Of a DNA stretch of 64,000 nt, positions 1-8,784 are shown piece after piece. The stretch's first letter is position 1; each line of letters begins with the position of its first letter. The stretch comes from VRUE01 sp963703175. GTDB taxonomy: Bacteria; Actinomycetota; Thermoleophilia; Solirubrobacterales; 70-9. The translations under genes and the position numbers were made by a program. Location of the stretch: positions 248,001 to 312,000 of the forward strand of contig OY969794.1 in NCBI GenBank assembly GCA_963703175.1. The letters are read 5' to 3'. The notes beneath the pieces are model-generated. The model had not been told where the DNA came from. It did not search any database and worked only from the letters and a program-made list of their open reading frames with translations.

Positions 1-179
1 CGGCGACCATGGTCGCCTACCACGCCAAAGTCCTGGGCAAATTCGGCGCCCTGGAGCTGGTTGAGGAACAGCCATCAAAAGATGCCACCGAACAGCTCTA
101 TAACTCGACGATTGAAGATGATCCACCGATCGAAACCCTGCTTGAGGAAACGCGGGAAGTGGACGCAGAAGGCGAGTAG
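1..179 (+). CDS. 3' end of an unidentified gene
   Basis: An open frame enters from the left edge (in frame from base 3) and ends at TAG 177-179. The visible part reads ATMVAYHAKVLGKFGALELV and then becomes strongly acidic (EEQPSKDATEQ ... REVDAEGE). An internal ATG at base 9 could be a start, but no ribosome-binding site can be judged because the upstream sequence is missing. No family is recognised. The acidic tail suggests a disordered C-terminus. It could also be a complete 56-residue protein. Confidence 0.4.
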   Translation, partial: ATMVAYHAKVLGKFGALELVEEQPSKDATEQLYNSTIEDDPPIETLLEETREVDAEGE

Positions 180-282
180 TCGTAAGCCCCTGAACGTTCG
201 TCCAGCTTGCTTGGGCAGCCGGACTAGCCCCGCATAGGCTCGGCGTCCAATCTGGAAACCGACACGTTTATGGGGGAGCAGA

Positions 283-975
283 ATGAGGCAGGGGATTTGG
301 CGGCACTCGCCGGCGCTAGTGGTCTCGGTCCTCGCATTGTTCGTCGCACTTGGAGGCAGCGTTTACGCGGCGAAGAAGGCAAAGATCAACGGCCAATCGA
401 TTCGGGCGAAGTCGATCCCGGGCGACCGCTTGAAGCCGCGTTCGATCACCGCTGACCGGCTGAAGCCGGGCGTCTTACGCGGTAGTCCGGTGGCCAGCGG
501 GCCGCTGACCGGCGCCGACATCAACGAGTTGACCCTGGGCCAGGTGCCGAACGCGACGCATGCCGAATCGGCCGATTCGGCGCAGAGCGCGGTCGACGCG
601 CAGACGGCACTCAACGCCGTTAACGCGGTCGACGCCAAGACGGTTAATGGTCACAGCGTCGGCTGCCTGCCGGGCACGCGCGCCTTCGCCGGCGCCTGCT
701 GGGAGAGCTCGTCGAGCAGCGCCGTCAACGCCCCCACGGCAGCGCGTAAATGCGCCGCTCGCGGCGGCACGTTGCCCGAGGCACTACAGCTCGCCGCTTT
801 CGCCGAAGAGGTCGGGGTCAACCTCGACCCCGGTGATGAGTGGTCGAGCGACATCCCAGTGTTCACTGGCTTGGACACGTATGGCGTTGCGACGGTTTCC
901 GCCGCAAGCAAGATCAACTCCACTCTCTCGACTAACACCCGCTCCTACCGCTGCGTCATCCCGCTGCTCACTTAG
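283..975 (+). CDS. secreted or membrane-anchored low-complexity protein
   Basis: A 230-residue protein whose ATG follows a GGGGGAG ribosome-binding site. Residues about 10-30 (LVVSVLALFVALGGSVYAA) form a signal peptide or anchor, so the rest should lie outside the membrane. Residues about 32-75 contain short imperfect repeats (SIPGDRLKP, SITADRLKP), a style common in secreted proteins of Thermoleophilia. The middle is rich in Ala, Asp and Ser (ESADSAQSAVDAQTALNAV). The C-terminal half has four cysteines (GCLPG, GACW, KCAA, YRCV), which suggests disulfides. The function is unknown. The protease gene at 992 follows in the same direction only 16 bases later, so the two may be co-expressed. Confidence 0.7.
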   Translation: MRQGIWRHSPALVVSVLALFVALGGSVYAAKKAKINGQSIRAKSIPGDRLKPRSITADRLKPGVLRGSPVASGPLTGADINELTLGQVPNATHAESADSAQSAVDAQTALNAVNAVDAKTVNGHSVGCLPGTRAFAGACWESSSSSAVNAPTAARKCAARGGTLPEALQLAAFAEEVGVNLDPGDEWSSDIPVFTGLDTYGVATVSAASKINSTLSTNTRSYRCVIPLLT

Positions 976-991
976 CTCTATCCTGATTGCA

Positions 992-1924
992 ATGCGAATG
1001 GGTCCGCATAGCGCCCGGCCTCGCGCTGTGCGCGCGTTCGTCACGCTCGCTTGCCTACTGGCGGCTCTGCTTGCTGTGGCTGGCAGTGCGAACGCTGCGC
1101 CCAGGCTTCACCCGGCGACCCCCGCCGGTCCAGGCGAAGCGGCTCGCACCGCGCGCTACTGGACGGCGGCGCGGATGAGCGCGACGACGCCGCTTGGCGC
1201 CGCCGCGGCCGACCGCATCACCGCGCTTGCCAGCTTCGCCCAGGTTGCCGAACCGACCATCCCCCCCTTCGCTGTCAACGGTCGCCTCTTTGTCCGCCAG
1301 GGAAAAAACCAGGGCTTCTGCTCGGCAACCGCGATTAACACCCCGAGCCGCAAGCTCGTGCTGACCGCTGGCCACTGCATCAACAGCGGCCCCACGGGCC
1401 CCAACGGTCACAGCGTCTGGTCGAGCCTGCTCGAGTTCGTCCCCGCCTACAGCGGTACCACGGCGCCCTTTGGCGCCTTTATCGCGCACCGCAAGTCCGT
1501 CTTCGCGTTGAAACAGTGGGTCAAGTTCGGCAACCCCAACTTCGACATCGGCGCGCTCGTCGTCGACCCCAACGCCGAAGGCGTCAACGTCGCCGATGCG
1601 GTCGGGGGCGGCGCGACGATCGCCAGCGACCTCAGCCGCCGCCAGGAATTTGAGACGTTCGGCTACCCAGGCCAAACGCGGCGGATGCAGAGCTGCAACT
1701 CGCCTTATGCCGGCGATGACATCCTCACTTACCGGATCCCGGGCCCACCGACGATCGCGATCCACTGCCACTGGCTTCCTGGGGCAAGTGGCGGTGGCTG
1801 GTTGATCGACGAAGGGACGATGATCGACGGTGTGACCAGCTACGGCAAGCAGGGTGATGGCACGCACACCTTCAGTCCCTACTTCAGCCGCCGCAACGTC
1901 GGCCAGTTGACCGCCGGCCTCTAG
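992..1924 (+). CDS. secreted trypsin-like serine protease
   Basis: A 310-residue S1-family (chymotrypsin-fold) serine endopeptidase expected to act outside the cell. A signal peptide (AFVTLACLLAALLAVAGSANA) follows the start. The catalytic triad is visible: His in LTAGHC, Asp in DIGALVV, and Ser in GASGGGWL. The open frame runs back to base 560, but that part overlaps the previous gene and is low quality. The ATG at 992 (or 998) places the signal peptide correctly. A related protein ending in the same SPYF motif is cut by the right edge of the window at 63470-64000. The stop codon lies inside a palindrome shared with the convergent TPR gene. Confidence 0.82.
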   Translation: MRMGPHSARPRAVRAFVTLACLLAALLAVAGSANAAPRLHPATPAGPGEAARTARYWTAARMSATTPLGAAAADRITALASFAQVAEPTIPPFAVNGRLFVRQGKNQGFCSATAINTPSRKLVLTAGHCINSGPTGPNGHSVWSSLLEFVPAYSGTTAPFGAFIAHRKSVFALKQWVKFGNPNFDIGALVVDPNAEGVNVADAVGGGATIASDLSRRQEFETFGYPGQTRRMQSCNSPYAGDDILTYRIPGPPTIAIHCHWLPGASGGGWLIDEGTMIDGVTSYGKQGDGTHTFSPYFSRRNVGQLTAGL

Positions 1925-1941
1925 TGTCCTCAGGACACTAG
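1921..1941. terminator. bidirectional palindrome between convergent genes
   Basis: CTAGTGTCCT and AGGACACTAG form a perfect 10-bp stem around a single C. It overlaps the stop codon of the protease and reaches the stop of the opposing TPR gene at 1938. It has no T-run, so it is a factor-independent terminator only in the loose sense; a transcription roadblock or stem stabilising both mRNA 3' ends is equally possible. Confidence 0.5.
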
Positions 1942-2315
1942 CCAGACGTGGCGAGCAGCTCGCGGTAGAAGCGGTAATCGCGGCGCTCGGGACGCAGGTT
2001 CGCGGCCAGCGCCAGGTGGTGGCGGGCGCGCTCGGTCTCACCCGTCTTTGCCAGGGCACGGCCGAGGCAAAAGTGAGCGAAGTCGTTTACCTGATGGGTA
2101 TCGACCACAGCCTCGAACTCGGCGACCGCGGCCGAGAAGCGGCCGCAACGGAAATAGGCGCGCCCCAGCGCCTCTCGCACCGAGGACTTCTCCGGCGCCC
2201 GCCGTGCCGCTTCCTCCAGCGGCGCGGTCGCCTGCTCGAAGTCGGCCTCCTCGAGCAGCTCGATTCCACGTCGGTAGAGGGTGAAGGTGGAATCGGACTC
2301 AGATGCAGCGGACAT
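1938..2315 (-). CDS. small tetratricopeptide-repeat protein
   Basis: A 125-residue cytoplasmic protein made almost entirely of TPR helices. Three consecutive repeat units can be followed at about residues 10-43, 44-77 and 78-111, with typical Gly/Ala/Tyr positions (YRRGIELLEEADFEQA, ALGRAYFRCGRFSAAVAEFE, CLGRALAKTGETERARHHL). TPR proteins bind other proteins, and the partner is not evident here. The last residues (RPERRDYRFYRELLATSG) are a common ending in actinobacterial members. The gene faces the protease and shares its terminator palindrome. The DUF4242 gene lies 50 bases upstream on the same strand and may be co-transcribed. Confidence 0.75.
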   Translation of the reverse strand: MSAASESDSTFTLYRRGIELLEEADFEQATAPLEEAARRAPEKSSVREALGRAYFRCGRFSAAVAEFEAVVDTHQVNDFAHFCLGRALAKTGETERARHHLALAANLRPERRDYRFYRELLATSG

Positions 2316-2365
2316 GCATCCAAGTGTAGGAGGCGCGTCGACCCGGCTTTGAGCCAGCTTCGGGC

Positions 2366-2653
2366 CTAGTTGACCGCGTCTGCCCAGTCGCGCAAACGCT
2401 CGGAGAACTGCGGCGTGCCGGCGCCGACCTCGACGATCTCATCAGCCGGGATATCGGCCCGCCGAGCGGCGACCCGGATCGCCTCAGGCGACGGCGCCTC
2501 ATACAGGCAGTAGGAGCGCCGCCGGTCGGCGCTGAGGAAAGAGAAGAGCCAGCGGACACTCTCGTCACCGTTGATCTCCTCAATCAGCTCGACCTCCTCA
2601 CCACTGAGGTCGAGTTGATCGGCGAAGGCACGCTCGATCATGTAAAGCGCCAT
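2366..2653 (-). CDS. DUF4242 family protein (SCO4226-like)
   Basis: A 95-residue protein with the usual DUF4242 layout: MALYMIERAF at the N-terminus, a central VRWLFSFLSADRRRSYCLYE strand-rich block, and APSPEAIRVAARRADIPADE near the end. The family forms small ferredoxin-like alpha/beta dimers; the Streptomyces member SCO4226 binds nickel, but its physiological role is not settled. The start ATG at 2653 is the only sensible one. The gene sits between the TPR gene and the large LuxR regulator, all on the minus strand. Confidence 0.75.
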   Translation of the reverse strand: MALYMIERAFADQLDLSGEEVELIEEINGDESVRWLFSFLSADRRRSYCLYEAPSPEAIRVAARRADIPADEIVEVGAGTPQFSERLRDWADAVN

Positions 2654-2699
2654 TGTCCGATCGTAGCGGGGATTTGAACCGGTTAGCCAAAAATCTTCG

Positions 2700-5696
2700 C
2701 TAGGCGAGGCCGTGACGATGGGCGTAGGAGGCAGCCTCGGTGCGGTTGGCGCACTCGGTCTTGCGCAGGATGCTGCGGATGTGGTTGGCCGCAGTGTGTT
2801 CGCTGATCGTCAGCTCGGCGCCGATCTCGCGGTTGCTGAGGCCGCGGGCGACCAAGGCGAGGATCTGCCCCTCGCGCGGTGAGAGTCCGCCCGGCAAACT
2901 GCCCCCGGGGGCGACGACCCCGAGCGAGTGGATCTTGCCCGAGAGGCCCGCCATGCCGATCTGCTCGGCCAAGGCGCTCGCCTCGGCGAGCAGCACAGCG
3001 GCCCGCTCGCGCCCGTCTCCCCCTTGCCCGAGTAGGAGGCGCGCGTACTCATAGGCGGTGTGGGCTACCCAGGTCGGCGCCTCCATTCGCCGGTTCAACT
3101 CCAGCGCCAGCTCGAAGTGCTGCTCGGCCCGCGCTGCATCTCCCAAAGTAGCCGCGAGCATCCCCAAGTAGCGATCGGCAGCCCCGTAACAAGCGACCAG
3201 GTGACCGATCATCACGCTGCCACCAGCGAGCGGCTCCAGCTCTGGGTAAAGGATGGCGGCCATCGCCTCGTCGCCGAGCGCGGCGCTGGCGTCGGCCAGA
3301 TAGGCAAGCGTGGCGAGCCAGAGCGAGTCACGGAAGCCGTCGATACCCCGTTCGGTAAGACGCGAGAGCTCCCGCCTGGCCTCGCTCTCCATCCCCAACT
3401 CGGCCAGAACGGCGACGAGCCCCGGCTGCCAGGGGCCGTTGCGCTCGGCCTCGCCGGCGAGCAGCCTCACCGCCGGTGCGAGCTCGGCCAACCGCCCCTG
3501 CTCGCGGCGGATGCTGAACATCTGGATCCCGTAGGTCCCGGATGCATCCCGTCCGCTCATCAGCCGGCTCCACTCTTCGGAGCGCTGCGCCATCGCTTCG
3601 GCGTCGGCAAAGCGACCGTCGCAGAGTGCGATCGCCGAGCTGTAATGCGCGGCGACGTGCTGCATGAACGGCTGCGCAGTCCGTTCGGCCATCTCGTGCA
3701 GGGCGGCGACTTCTACCCGAGCGGACTTGAAATCGCAGAGGGCGACGAAGGTCGGCACGCGCCAGGCCAAGGCCTCGGTGCGGAGCTCTGCGTCACCCAG
3801 CTCCTCGGCCAGTTCCTCCCCCTCGTTCAGCATCGCGACGATCTCCTCCAGCGGGCTCGTCCCGCGCGACCAGTAGGAGCGCAGCAACACCTTCGCCAAT
3901 CCGGAGCGGTCCCCGAGCCGCCGCGCCAGTGCGACCGCGTTACCGCGGACGATCACGCCGCGCTCGCGCTCGCCCTCGAAGTCGAGTGCGCGAGCGAGGC
4001 CGGCAAGCAAAGCGACCTGCAGCTCGTCGTTATCCCCGCGCAGCGCCGCCAGGCCCTCTTCGAGCAGCTCGATCGACTCGCGAATCCCGAGCCCGGGGCG
4101 CCAGCAGGCGTCCTCGTACCCGACCGCGGCCCGGGCAAGCAGCTCGGCGCTGCCCAGCTCGCGAGCGAGTTCCGCCGCCGAGACGAAGGCCTCAAGCGCC
4201 TCGGGCGCCTTGCCCGCTCGGTGACTGGCGAGGCCGAGCTCGAGGAAGACCTCGGCGCGCGCGACCCGATCCTCCACCCCGACCTCAATCGCAGTGCGCA
4301 GCCGCTGCGTCGCCTCATCGAAGGCCAGCGCCGCGGCGGCGGAGCTGGCGGCGCGCAGGTTGTACTCGACCGCGCGCTCCCTACCACCGAAGGGAACGCC
4401 GGCGGCAAAATGGTAGGCGAGGTCGGCGAGGGCGCGGCCGGACTCGGCGTCCCCCGCCGCGAGGGCCTCGCCCACGCGCAGGTGAAGCTCAGCCCGCTTC
4501 ACCCGCGAGAGCTCGTCATAGAGCGCCCGTCGCACCAGCTCATGGGTGAAGCGGCAGGACAGGCTCTGCGAGGGGAGCTCCTCGATCATTCCGCTTGCCA
4601 CCGCCTCCTCCAACGCGGTGAGCAGCTTGGCCTCGGAGAGGCCGGCCGCACGGCGGACAACCCCTAGCTCGAACTCCGCCCCGACCGTGGCCGCCAGCTC
4701 GAGCAGCTCGGTCGTCTCCGGGGCGAGGCGGGAGAGCCGTTGGCCGGTGACCTCGCGGACGCTCTCGGGGCTCGCCAGGTGATCCAGCGGCCGCTTGACC
4801 TCAACCGCCCCGCTGGAAACCTCAACCGCCCCGGTCTCCACCAGGGCGCGCCACAGCTCGCAGACAAGAAAAGCATTGCCTCCGGTGAGACCCCGGATTG
4901 CCTCGGCCAGGTCGCCCAGTTCGGCGCCCGGTTCACAGCCGGAGGCCCGTTGGACGAACTCGCCGATCTCGGCCTCGGAAAGCTCGACCAGGCGCAGCCG
5001 CACGACCTCGTCGGAGCGGCGCAGTTCGGCCAGCGTCTCGGCCAGGCCCGGGGACACGTCGGCCTCGGTGTCGCGGAACGTTGCGAGTAGCAACAAGCGC
5101 GCCTCGCCGGCGCCCTGCGCTAGATGACGCAGCAAGAGCAGGGTCGGCAGGTCCGCCCAGTGCACGTCCTCGAGCACCAGCAGGAGCGGGCGCTCGCGGG
5201 CGACACCGGCGAGCAGGTCGGCGACGGCCGTGTGCAGCCGCAGCCGCTCGGTATCCGGGTCGGCCGCGACCGGTGGCGACAGCTCGCCGACCTTTGCGGG
5301 CAAGTCGGGGAGCAGCCGGGTCAACTCGCCGCCGCCCGGACCGAGCGCCGCCCGCAAGTCGGCGGCGGCGGCGATCCGCGCCAGTCGGTCAAGCGCCTCG
5401 ACGAAAGGGCCGTACGGCGTCCGCACCGCTGAATCGGCCGCTCCGTAGAGCACCAGCGCCCCGTCCTCGGCGGCGCCTGCAGCGAACTCGCGCAGCAATC
5501 GGCTCTTGCCCGAGCCAGGCTCGCCGGCAAGCATCGCCACCCGACGCCCCTCGCCTTCTGCCCATGGCATCAACGCGCGCAGCCTCGCCAGCTCGCCGCC
5601 GCGACCAACGAAGGGCAGGGACGAACCGAGACGAAGCGCCCCAGGAAGATCGTGCGTTCCGCCACCCACAGGCACACCATAGTCAGGTCTGACCAT
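2700..5696 (-). CDS. large ATP-binding LuxR regulator (LAL/MalT type)
   Basis: A 998-residue transcriptional activator of the LAL type. An N-terminal AAA/NB-ARC-like ATPase carries Walker A GEPGSGKSRL at about residues 58-67 and Walker B LLLVLEDVHWAD at about 170-182. A long helical TPR-like sensor region follows. The last 60 residues are a LuxR/GerE helix-turn-helix (LSPREGQILALVARGLSNRE, then TAANHIRSILRKT). Such proteins use ATP and an inducer to switch on nearby operons. It is divergent from the FAD oxidoreductase at 5820, with 123 bases between the starts, so that gene is the first candidate target. Length is normal for the family and no key residue appears missing. Confidence 0.88.
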   Translation of the reverse strand: MVRPDYGVPVGGGTHDLPGALRLGSSLPFVGRGGELARLRALMPWAEGEGRRVAMLAGEPGSGKSRLLREFAAGAAEDGALVLYGAADSAVRTPYGPFVEALDRLARIAAAADLRAALGPGGGELTRLLPDLPAKVGELSPPVAADPDTERLRLHTAVADLLAGVARERPLLLVLEDVHWADLPTLLLLRHLAQGAGEARLLLLATFRDTEADVSPGLAETLAELRRSDEVVRLRLVELSEAEIGEFVQRASGCEPGAELGDLAEAIRGLTGGNAFLVCELWRALVETGAVEVSSGAVEVKRPLDHLASPESVREVTGQRLSRLAPETTELLELAATVGAEFELGVVRRAAGLSEAKLLTALEEAVASGMIEELPSQSLSCRFTHELVRRALYDELSRVKRAELHLRVGEALAAGDAESGRALADLAYHFAAGVPFGGRERAVEYNLRAASSAAAALAFDEATQRLRTAIEVGVEDRVARAEVFLELGLASHRAGKAPEALEAFVSAAELARELGSAELLARAAVGYEDACWRPGLGIRESIELLEEGLAALRGDNDELQVALLAGLARALDFEGERERGVIVRGNAVALARRLGDRSGLAKVLLRSYWSRGTSPLEEIVAMLNEGEELAEELGDAELRTEALAWRVPTFVALCDFKSARVEVAALHEMAERTAQPFMQHVAAHYSSAIALCDGRFADAEAMAQRSEEWSRLMSGRDASGTYGIQMFSIRREQGRLAELAPAVRLLAGEAERNGPWQPGLVAVLAELGMESEARRELSRLTERGIDGFRDSLWLATLAYLADASAALGDEAMAAILYPELEPLAGGSVMIGHLVACYGAADRYLGMLAATLGDAARAEQHFELALELNRRMEAPTWVAHTAYEYARLLLGQGGDGRERAAVLLAEASALAEQIGMAGLSGKIHSLGVVAPGGSLPGGLSPREGQILALVARGLSNREIGAELTISEHTAANHIRSILRKTECANRTEAASYAHRHGLA

Positions 5697-5819
5697 GTCG
5701 CTGCCAACTTGAGCGCCGCGCAGAGGTTGAAACTGGGTCAGTTCAGGTCATGACAGAGCCAAATCCACGCCCTAGCCTCGACTTAAGACGAATTTCCGAC
5801 GAAGGTAAGGAGAAGACAC

Positions 5820-7196
5820 GTGAACACCCCAAGCGCAGCGGACATACCGGGCTTCGAAGGGCAGCTGATCGGCCCCGAGGACGGCGCCTACGAGGAGGCG
5901 CGCCAGGTCTACAACGCGATGATCGACCGCCGGCCCGCCCTGGTGGCGCGCTGCGCCAGCCCCGACGATGTGGCAAAGGTGGTCAACTTCGCCCGCGAGC
6001 AAGGACTCCTGCTCGCCGTACGCGGCGGCGGCCACAACGGCGCCGGACTGGGAACCTGCGATGGCGGCGTGGTGATCGACCTTTCCGGCCTGAAAAAGAT
6101 CGAGGTCGATCCCGGTGCGCGCACGGTCCGGGTCGATGGTGGCTGTACCTGGGGCGAAGTCGATGCCGCAACTAACGAGCATGGATTGGCGACCCCGAGC
6201 GGGATCATCTCGACCACCGGTGTCGGCGGCCTGACGCTGGGCGGCGGCATGGGTCACCTCAGCCGCAAGTGCGGCCTGACGATCGACAATCTGCTCGAGG
6301 CCGAGGTTGTGCTGGCCAGCGGCGAGCAAGTGCGCGCCGCCAAAGACGAGAACCCCGACCTCTTCTGGGCGATCCGCGGCGGCGGCGGCAACTTCGGCGT
6401 CGTCACCTCCTTCCTCTTCAAATTGCATGAGGTGGGTACCGTGATCGGCGGGCCAACCTTCTGGGCGGTCGAGCAGAGCGCCGAGGTGCTCTCGGCCTAT
6501 CGCGACTTCCTGCCGAACGCGCCACGCGAGCTGAACGGCTTCTTCGCTTACACCTCAGTGCCGCCAGCGCCGCCCTTCCCCGAGGAGCTGCACACGCGCA
6601 AGGTCTGCGGGATCGTCTGGTGCTACGTCGGCGGCGAGGAGGAGGCCGCGGCGGCGATGGCTCCGCTACTCAACGCTGTGCCCGAGCCGCTGATGCACGG
6701 TGTCCAGCCAATGCCGTTCCCGGCGCTGCAGAGCGCCTTCGACGGCCTCTACCCCAAGGGGGAGCAGTGGTACTGGCGGGCTGACTTCGTCAACGAGATC
6801 CCCGACGAGGCGGTCGCGGCGCACGCCCGCTACGGGCCCGAGATGCCGACGATGAAATCGACCATGCACCTCTACCCGATTGACGGCGCCGCCCACGACG
6901 CCGGACCCTCCGACACCCCGTGGGGTTACCGCGACGCTAATTGGGGCTCGGTCTTTGCTGGGGTCGATCCGGACCCGGCCAACGCCGGCGCAATCCGCGA
7001 CTGGTGCGTCGACTATTTCGAAGCGCTTCACCCCTACTCGGCCGGTGGCGCCTACGTCAACATGATGATGGACGAGGGCCAAGAGCGAGTGAAGGCCAGC
7101 TACGGCAATAACTACGACCGCCTGGCCGCGATCAAGGCCGAATACGACCCCAGCAACCTCTTCCGGGTCAATCAGAACATCGAGCCGCGGGGCTAG
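5820..7196 (+). CDS. FAD-linked oxidoreductase (berberine-bridge/PCMH type)
   Basis: A 458-residue flavin oxidase. The PCMH-type FAD domain covers about residues 35-205, with RGGGHNGAG at 68-76, whose His is the usual site of covalent FAD attachment. GVGGLTLGGGMG and AIRGGGGNFGVVT are further FAD-contact loops. The C-terminus has the BBE motif (YGNNYDRLAAIKAEYDPSNL) that covers the flavin. No second FAD-linking Cys is evident, so mono-covalent attachment is likely. The GTG start at 5820 is supported by AAGGAG about ten bases upstream. Family members oxidise sugars, alcohols or alkaloid-like molecules; the substrate is not predictable. The divergent LuxR gene probably controls it. Confidence 0.88.
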   Translation: MNTPSAADIPGFEGQLIGPEDGAYEEARQVYNAMIDRRPALVARCASPDDVAKVVNFAREQGLLLAVRGGGHNGAGLGTCDGGVVIDLSGLKKIEVDPGARTVRVDGGCTWGEVDAATNEHGLATPSGIISTTGVGGLTLGGGMGHLSRKCGLTIDNLLEAEVVLASGEQVRAAKDENPDLFWAIRGGGGNFGVVTSFLFKLHEVGTVIGGPTFWAVEQSAEVLSAYRDFLPNAPRELNGFFAYTSVPPAPPFPEELHTRKVCGIVWCYVGGEEEAAAAMAPLLNAVPEPLMHGVQPMPFPALQSAFDGLYPKGEQWYWRADFVNEIPDEAVAAHARYGPEMPTMKSTMHLYPIDGAAHDAGPSDTPWGYRDANWGSVFAGVDPDPANAGAIRDWCVDYFEALHPYSAGGAYVNMMMDEGQERVKASYGNNYDRLAAIKAEYDPSNLFRVNQNIEPRG

Positions 7197-7210
7197 AGGG
7201 TGGGGTAGGC

Positions 7211-7350
7211 GGAATGGCGGGTGCGCCCTGCGGGAATTGACACCCCAGCGCTGCGCGCTGGGGTGAATCTGGAGCGCGGCTTCGCCGCGCAGGAGCCGGA
7301 TTGCATTTCCGCCGCTTCGCGACATTCCCGCAGGGCGCACCCGCCATTCC
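7211..7350 (-). repeat. structured palindromic element, copy 1
   Basis: Perfect 27-bp inverted arms at 7211-7237 and 7324-7350 enclose two hairpins: an 11-bp stem with TGC loop at 7241-7265 and a 7-bp stem GCGCGGC/GCCGCGC at 7274-7290. The block 7297-7327 is identical over 31 nt, on the opposite strand, to 7483-7513 in copy 2. The folded form would be a three-way junction. The outer arms of the two copies share no sequence, yet each is perfectly self-complementary. The element lies between convergent genes, so one role could be transcription termination, but its size and repetition suggest more. Confidence 0.75.
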
Positions 7351-7455
7351 GTCAAGCACCACCAAAAGCCTCGAGAGCTGCCAGCCTCGGGGTCTCACAA
7401 GCTTGAGCCCACCCTGAGATCGCTGCGTAGCCTGAGCCGTGCCGATGATCGCCTA

Positions 7456-7606
7456 ACGAGGGAGGCTGGTCGTCCTGCAGACGAATGTCGCGAAGCGGCG
7501 GAAATGCAATCCGATTTCGCGCGGCCGCAGGCCGCGCTCCTCATTCACCTCACGCGCTTTGCGCGTGAGGTGTCAATTCGGCTGCAGGACGACCAGCCTC
7601 CCTCGT
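7456..7606 (+). repeat. structured palindromic element, copy 2
   Basis: Outer arms at 7456-7480 and 7582-7606 pair over 25 bp. After one mismatch the stem continues for 5 bp (7482-7486 with 7576-7580). Two inner hairpins follow: an 8-bp stem with GCA loop at 7519-7537 and a 12-bp stem with TTT loop at 7546-7572. It is inverted relative to copy 1. Hairpin bases such as CACC/GGTG are kept, while upper stem pairs change in compensating fashion. With copy 1 it fills most of the 445-base gap 7197-7641, where no gene is visible. Confidence 0.75.
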
Positions 7607-7641
7607 CCAGGGGGATCGTGGAATCAGCCATCCAGGCGGAT

Positions 7642-8640
7642 TCAGCCGGCCCGCACCGCGGCGACCGTTTCGCGCAGCGTCTCGCGGGCGTCGTGGTGCG
7701 GCATCCAGTGCAGCTTGCGGCGCGCCCGCGAGGTGTCCATCAGGACCGGGCGGCGGACCGTCTCGATCCAGGCCGCCTCGGGAGGCAAGTAAGGGAGGAA
7801 GGGTGCGATCGCCTCGGCCGCGGCGCCGACCGCGAGCTGGGGCGCCGGCACCGAGTGCCAGCCGAGCTCGTGGGCGAGGTCGGAGACCGTTAGCTCACCG
7901 GGGCCAGCGAGGTTGTAGATGCCAGGTTCGCCATGGCCGAGCACCGCAGCGCAGAGGGCGGCGGCGACGTCGTCGTGGTGAACGAGCTGGAAGGGCACCC
8001 CGGGATCGGGCAGCACCGGCCGCAACGACGGTGCCCTACCGAGTGCCCAGCGCACAGGTCCCGGCAGCTTCTGCCCCAGCGTCAGCAACGGCACCAACTC
8101 AAGCATCAGGGGCGCCTTCGGGCCGGCGACTATGCAGGGGCGAAAGATGTACGCGTCGGTAGCCGAGCCAGCCAACGCCTCACGCAGCTCCGACTCAGCC
8201 TCGGCCTTATCGGCGGAGTAGGGATGGCGGGCGGTGCCCCGGACCGGCTCATCCTCGGTCAGCAGCGAAGGGAGCGAGCGGTGAAAGCCGTAGGCGGCCA
8301 CCGAGGAGGTGTAGACGAGGCGCTTTGCACCGGCGGCAGCGGCGGCCTCGAAGACGTTGCGCGAGCCGGTCAGGTTGATCTCGCGACTCTCCCCCCGCCC
8401 GGCAACGATGACGAAGGCGAGGTGGACAACGACGTCGGCATCGGCGACTAGCGCATCGACCGAATCGCGGTCGAGAATGTCGCCGCGCCGGTATTCGGTC
8501 TTCTCCCAGCCTTGGGCGCCGAGGTCGAAGGGCCGCCGTGCCATGCCGATCACCCGCTCCACCTCGGGCGAGCGCTCCAGAGCCGAAATAAACGAACGGC
8601 CGATCTCGCCAGTTGGACCGGTGACTGCAATCGTCAACAT
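7642..8640 (-). CDS. NAD-dependent epimerase/dehydratase (extended SDR)
   Basis: A 332-residue extended short-chain dehydrogenase/reductase. The Rossmann motif TGPTGEIG lies at residues 6-13, an acidic NAD-binding site (DADVVVHLA) follows, and the catalytic Ser (VYTSSVAAYG) and YSADK (Tyr-x3-Lys) come later. Family members change sugar nucleotides or reduce carbonyls using NAD(P). The open frame continues 17 codons upstream, but the ATG at 8640 directly precedes the Rossmann strand and has GGGAGAA eight bases upstream, so I chose it. It is divergent from the small helix-turn-helix gene at 8785, which may regulate it. Confidence 0.85.
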   Translation of the reverse strand: MLTIAVTGPTGEIGRSFISALERSPEVERVIGMARRPFDLGAQGWEKTEYRRGDILDRDSVDALVADADVVVHLAFVIVAGRGESREINLTGSRNVFEAAAAAGAKRLVYTSSVAAYGFHRSLPSLLTEDEPVRGTARHPYSADKAEAESELREALAGSATDAYIFRPCIVAGPKAPLMLELVPLLTLGQKLPGPVRWALGRAPSLRPVLPDPGVPFQLVHHDDVAAALCAAVLGHGEPGIYNLAGPGELTVSDLAHELGWHSVPAPQLAVGAAAEAIAPFLPYLPPEAAWIETVRRPVLMDTSRARRKLHWMPHHDARETLRETVAAVRAG

Positions 8641-8784
8641 GAAGCAATTCTCCCGAAAGTGCGGGATCAATGTCCAAACCGGGACTTCCAATGTCTGCTT
8701 TGACCTGCAAAGTTGGCGCGATTAAGCAAAGATGCTCTGACCGAGCAGGTCAATCGACTACATTCAGTTTCAAGAGGAGAACTC

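Noticed and set aside
3060..4667. Long open frame (over 500 codons) on the plus strand
   Set aside because: It is antisense to the LuxR-type regulator, has no domain, and follows from high GC at third codon positions.
7241..7265. Simple terminator hairpin between convergent genes
   Set aside because: The hairpin is one part of a larger repeated element with conserved blocks and long outer arms, so it is described as such.
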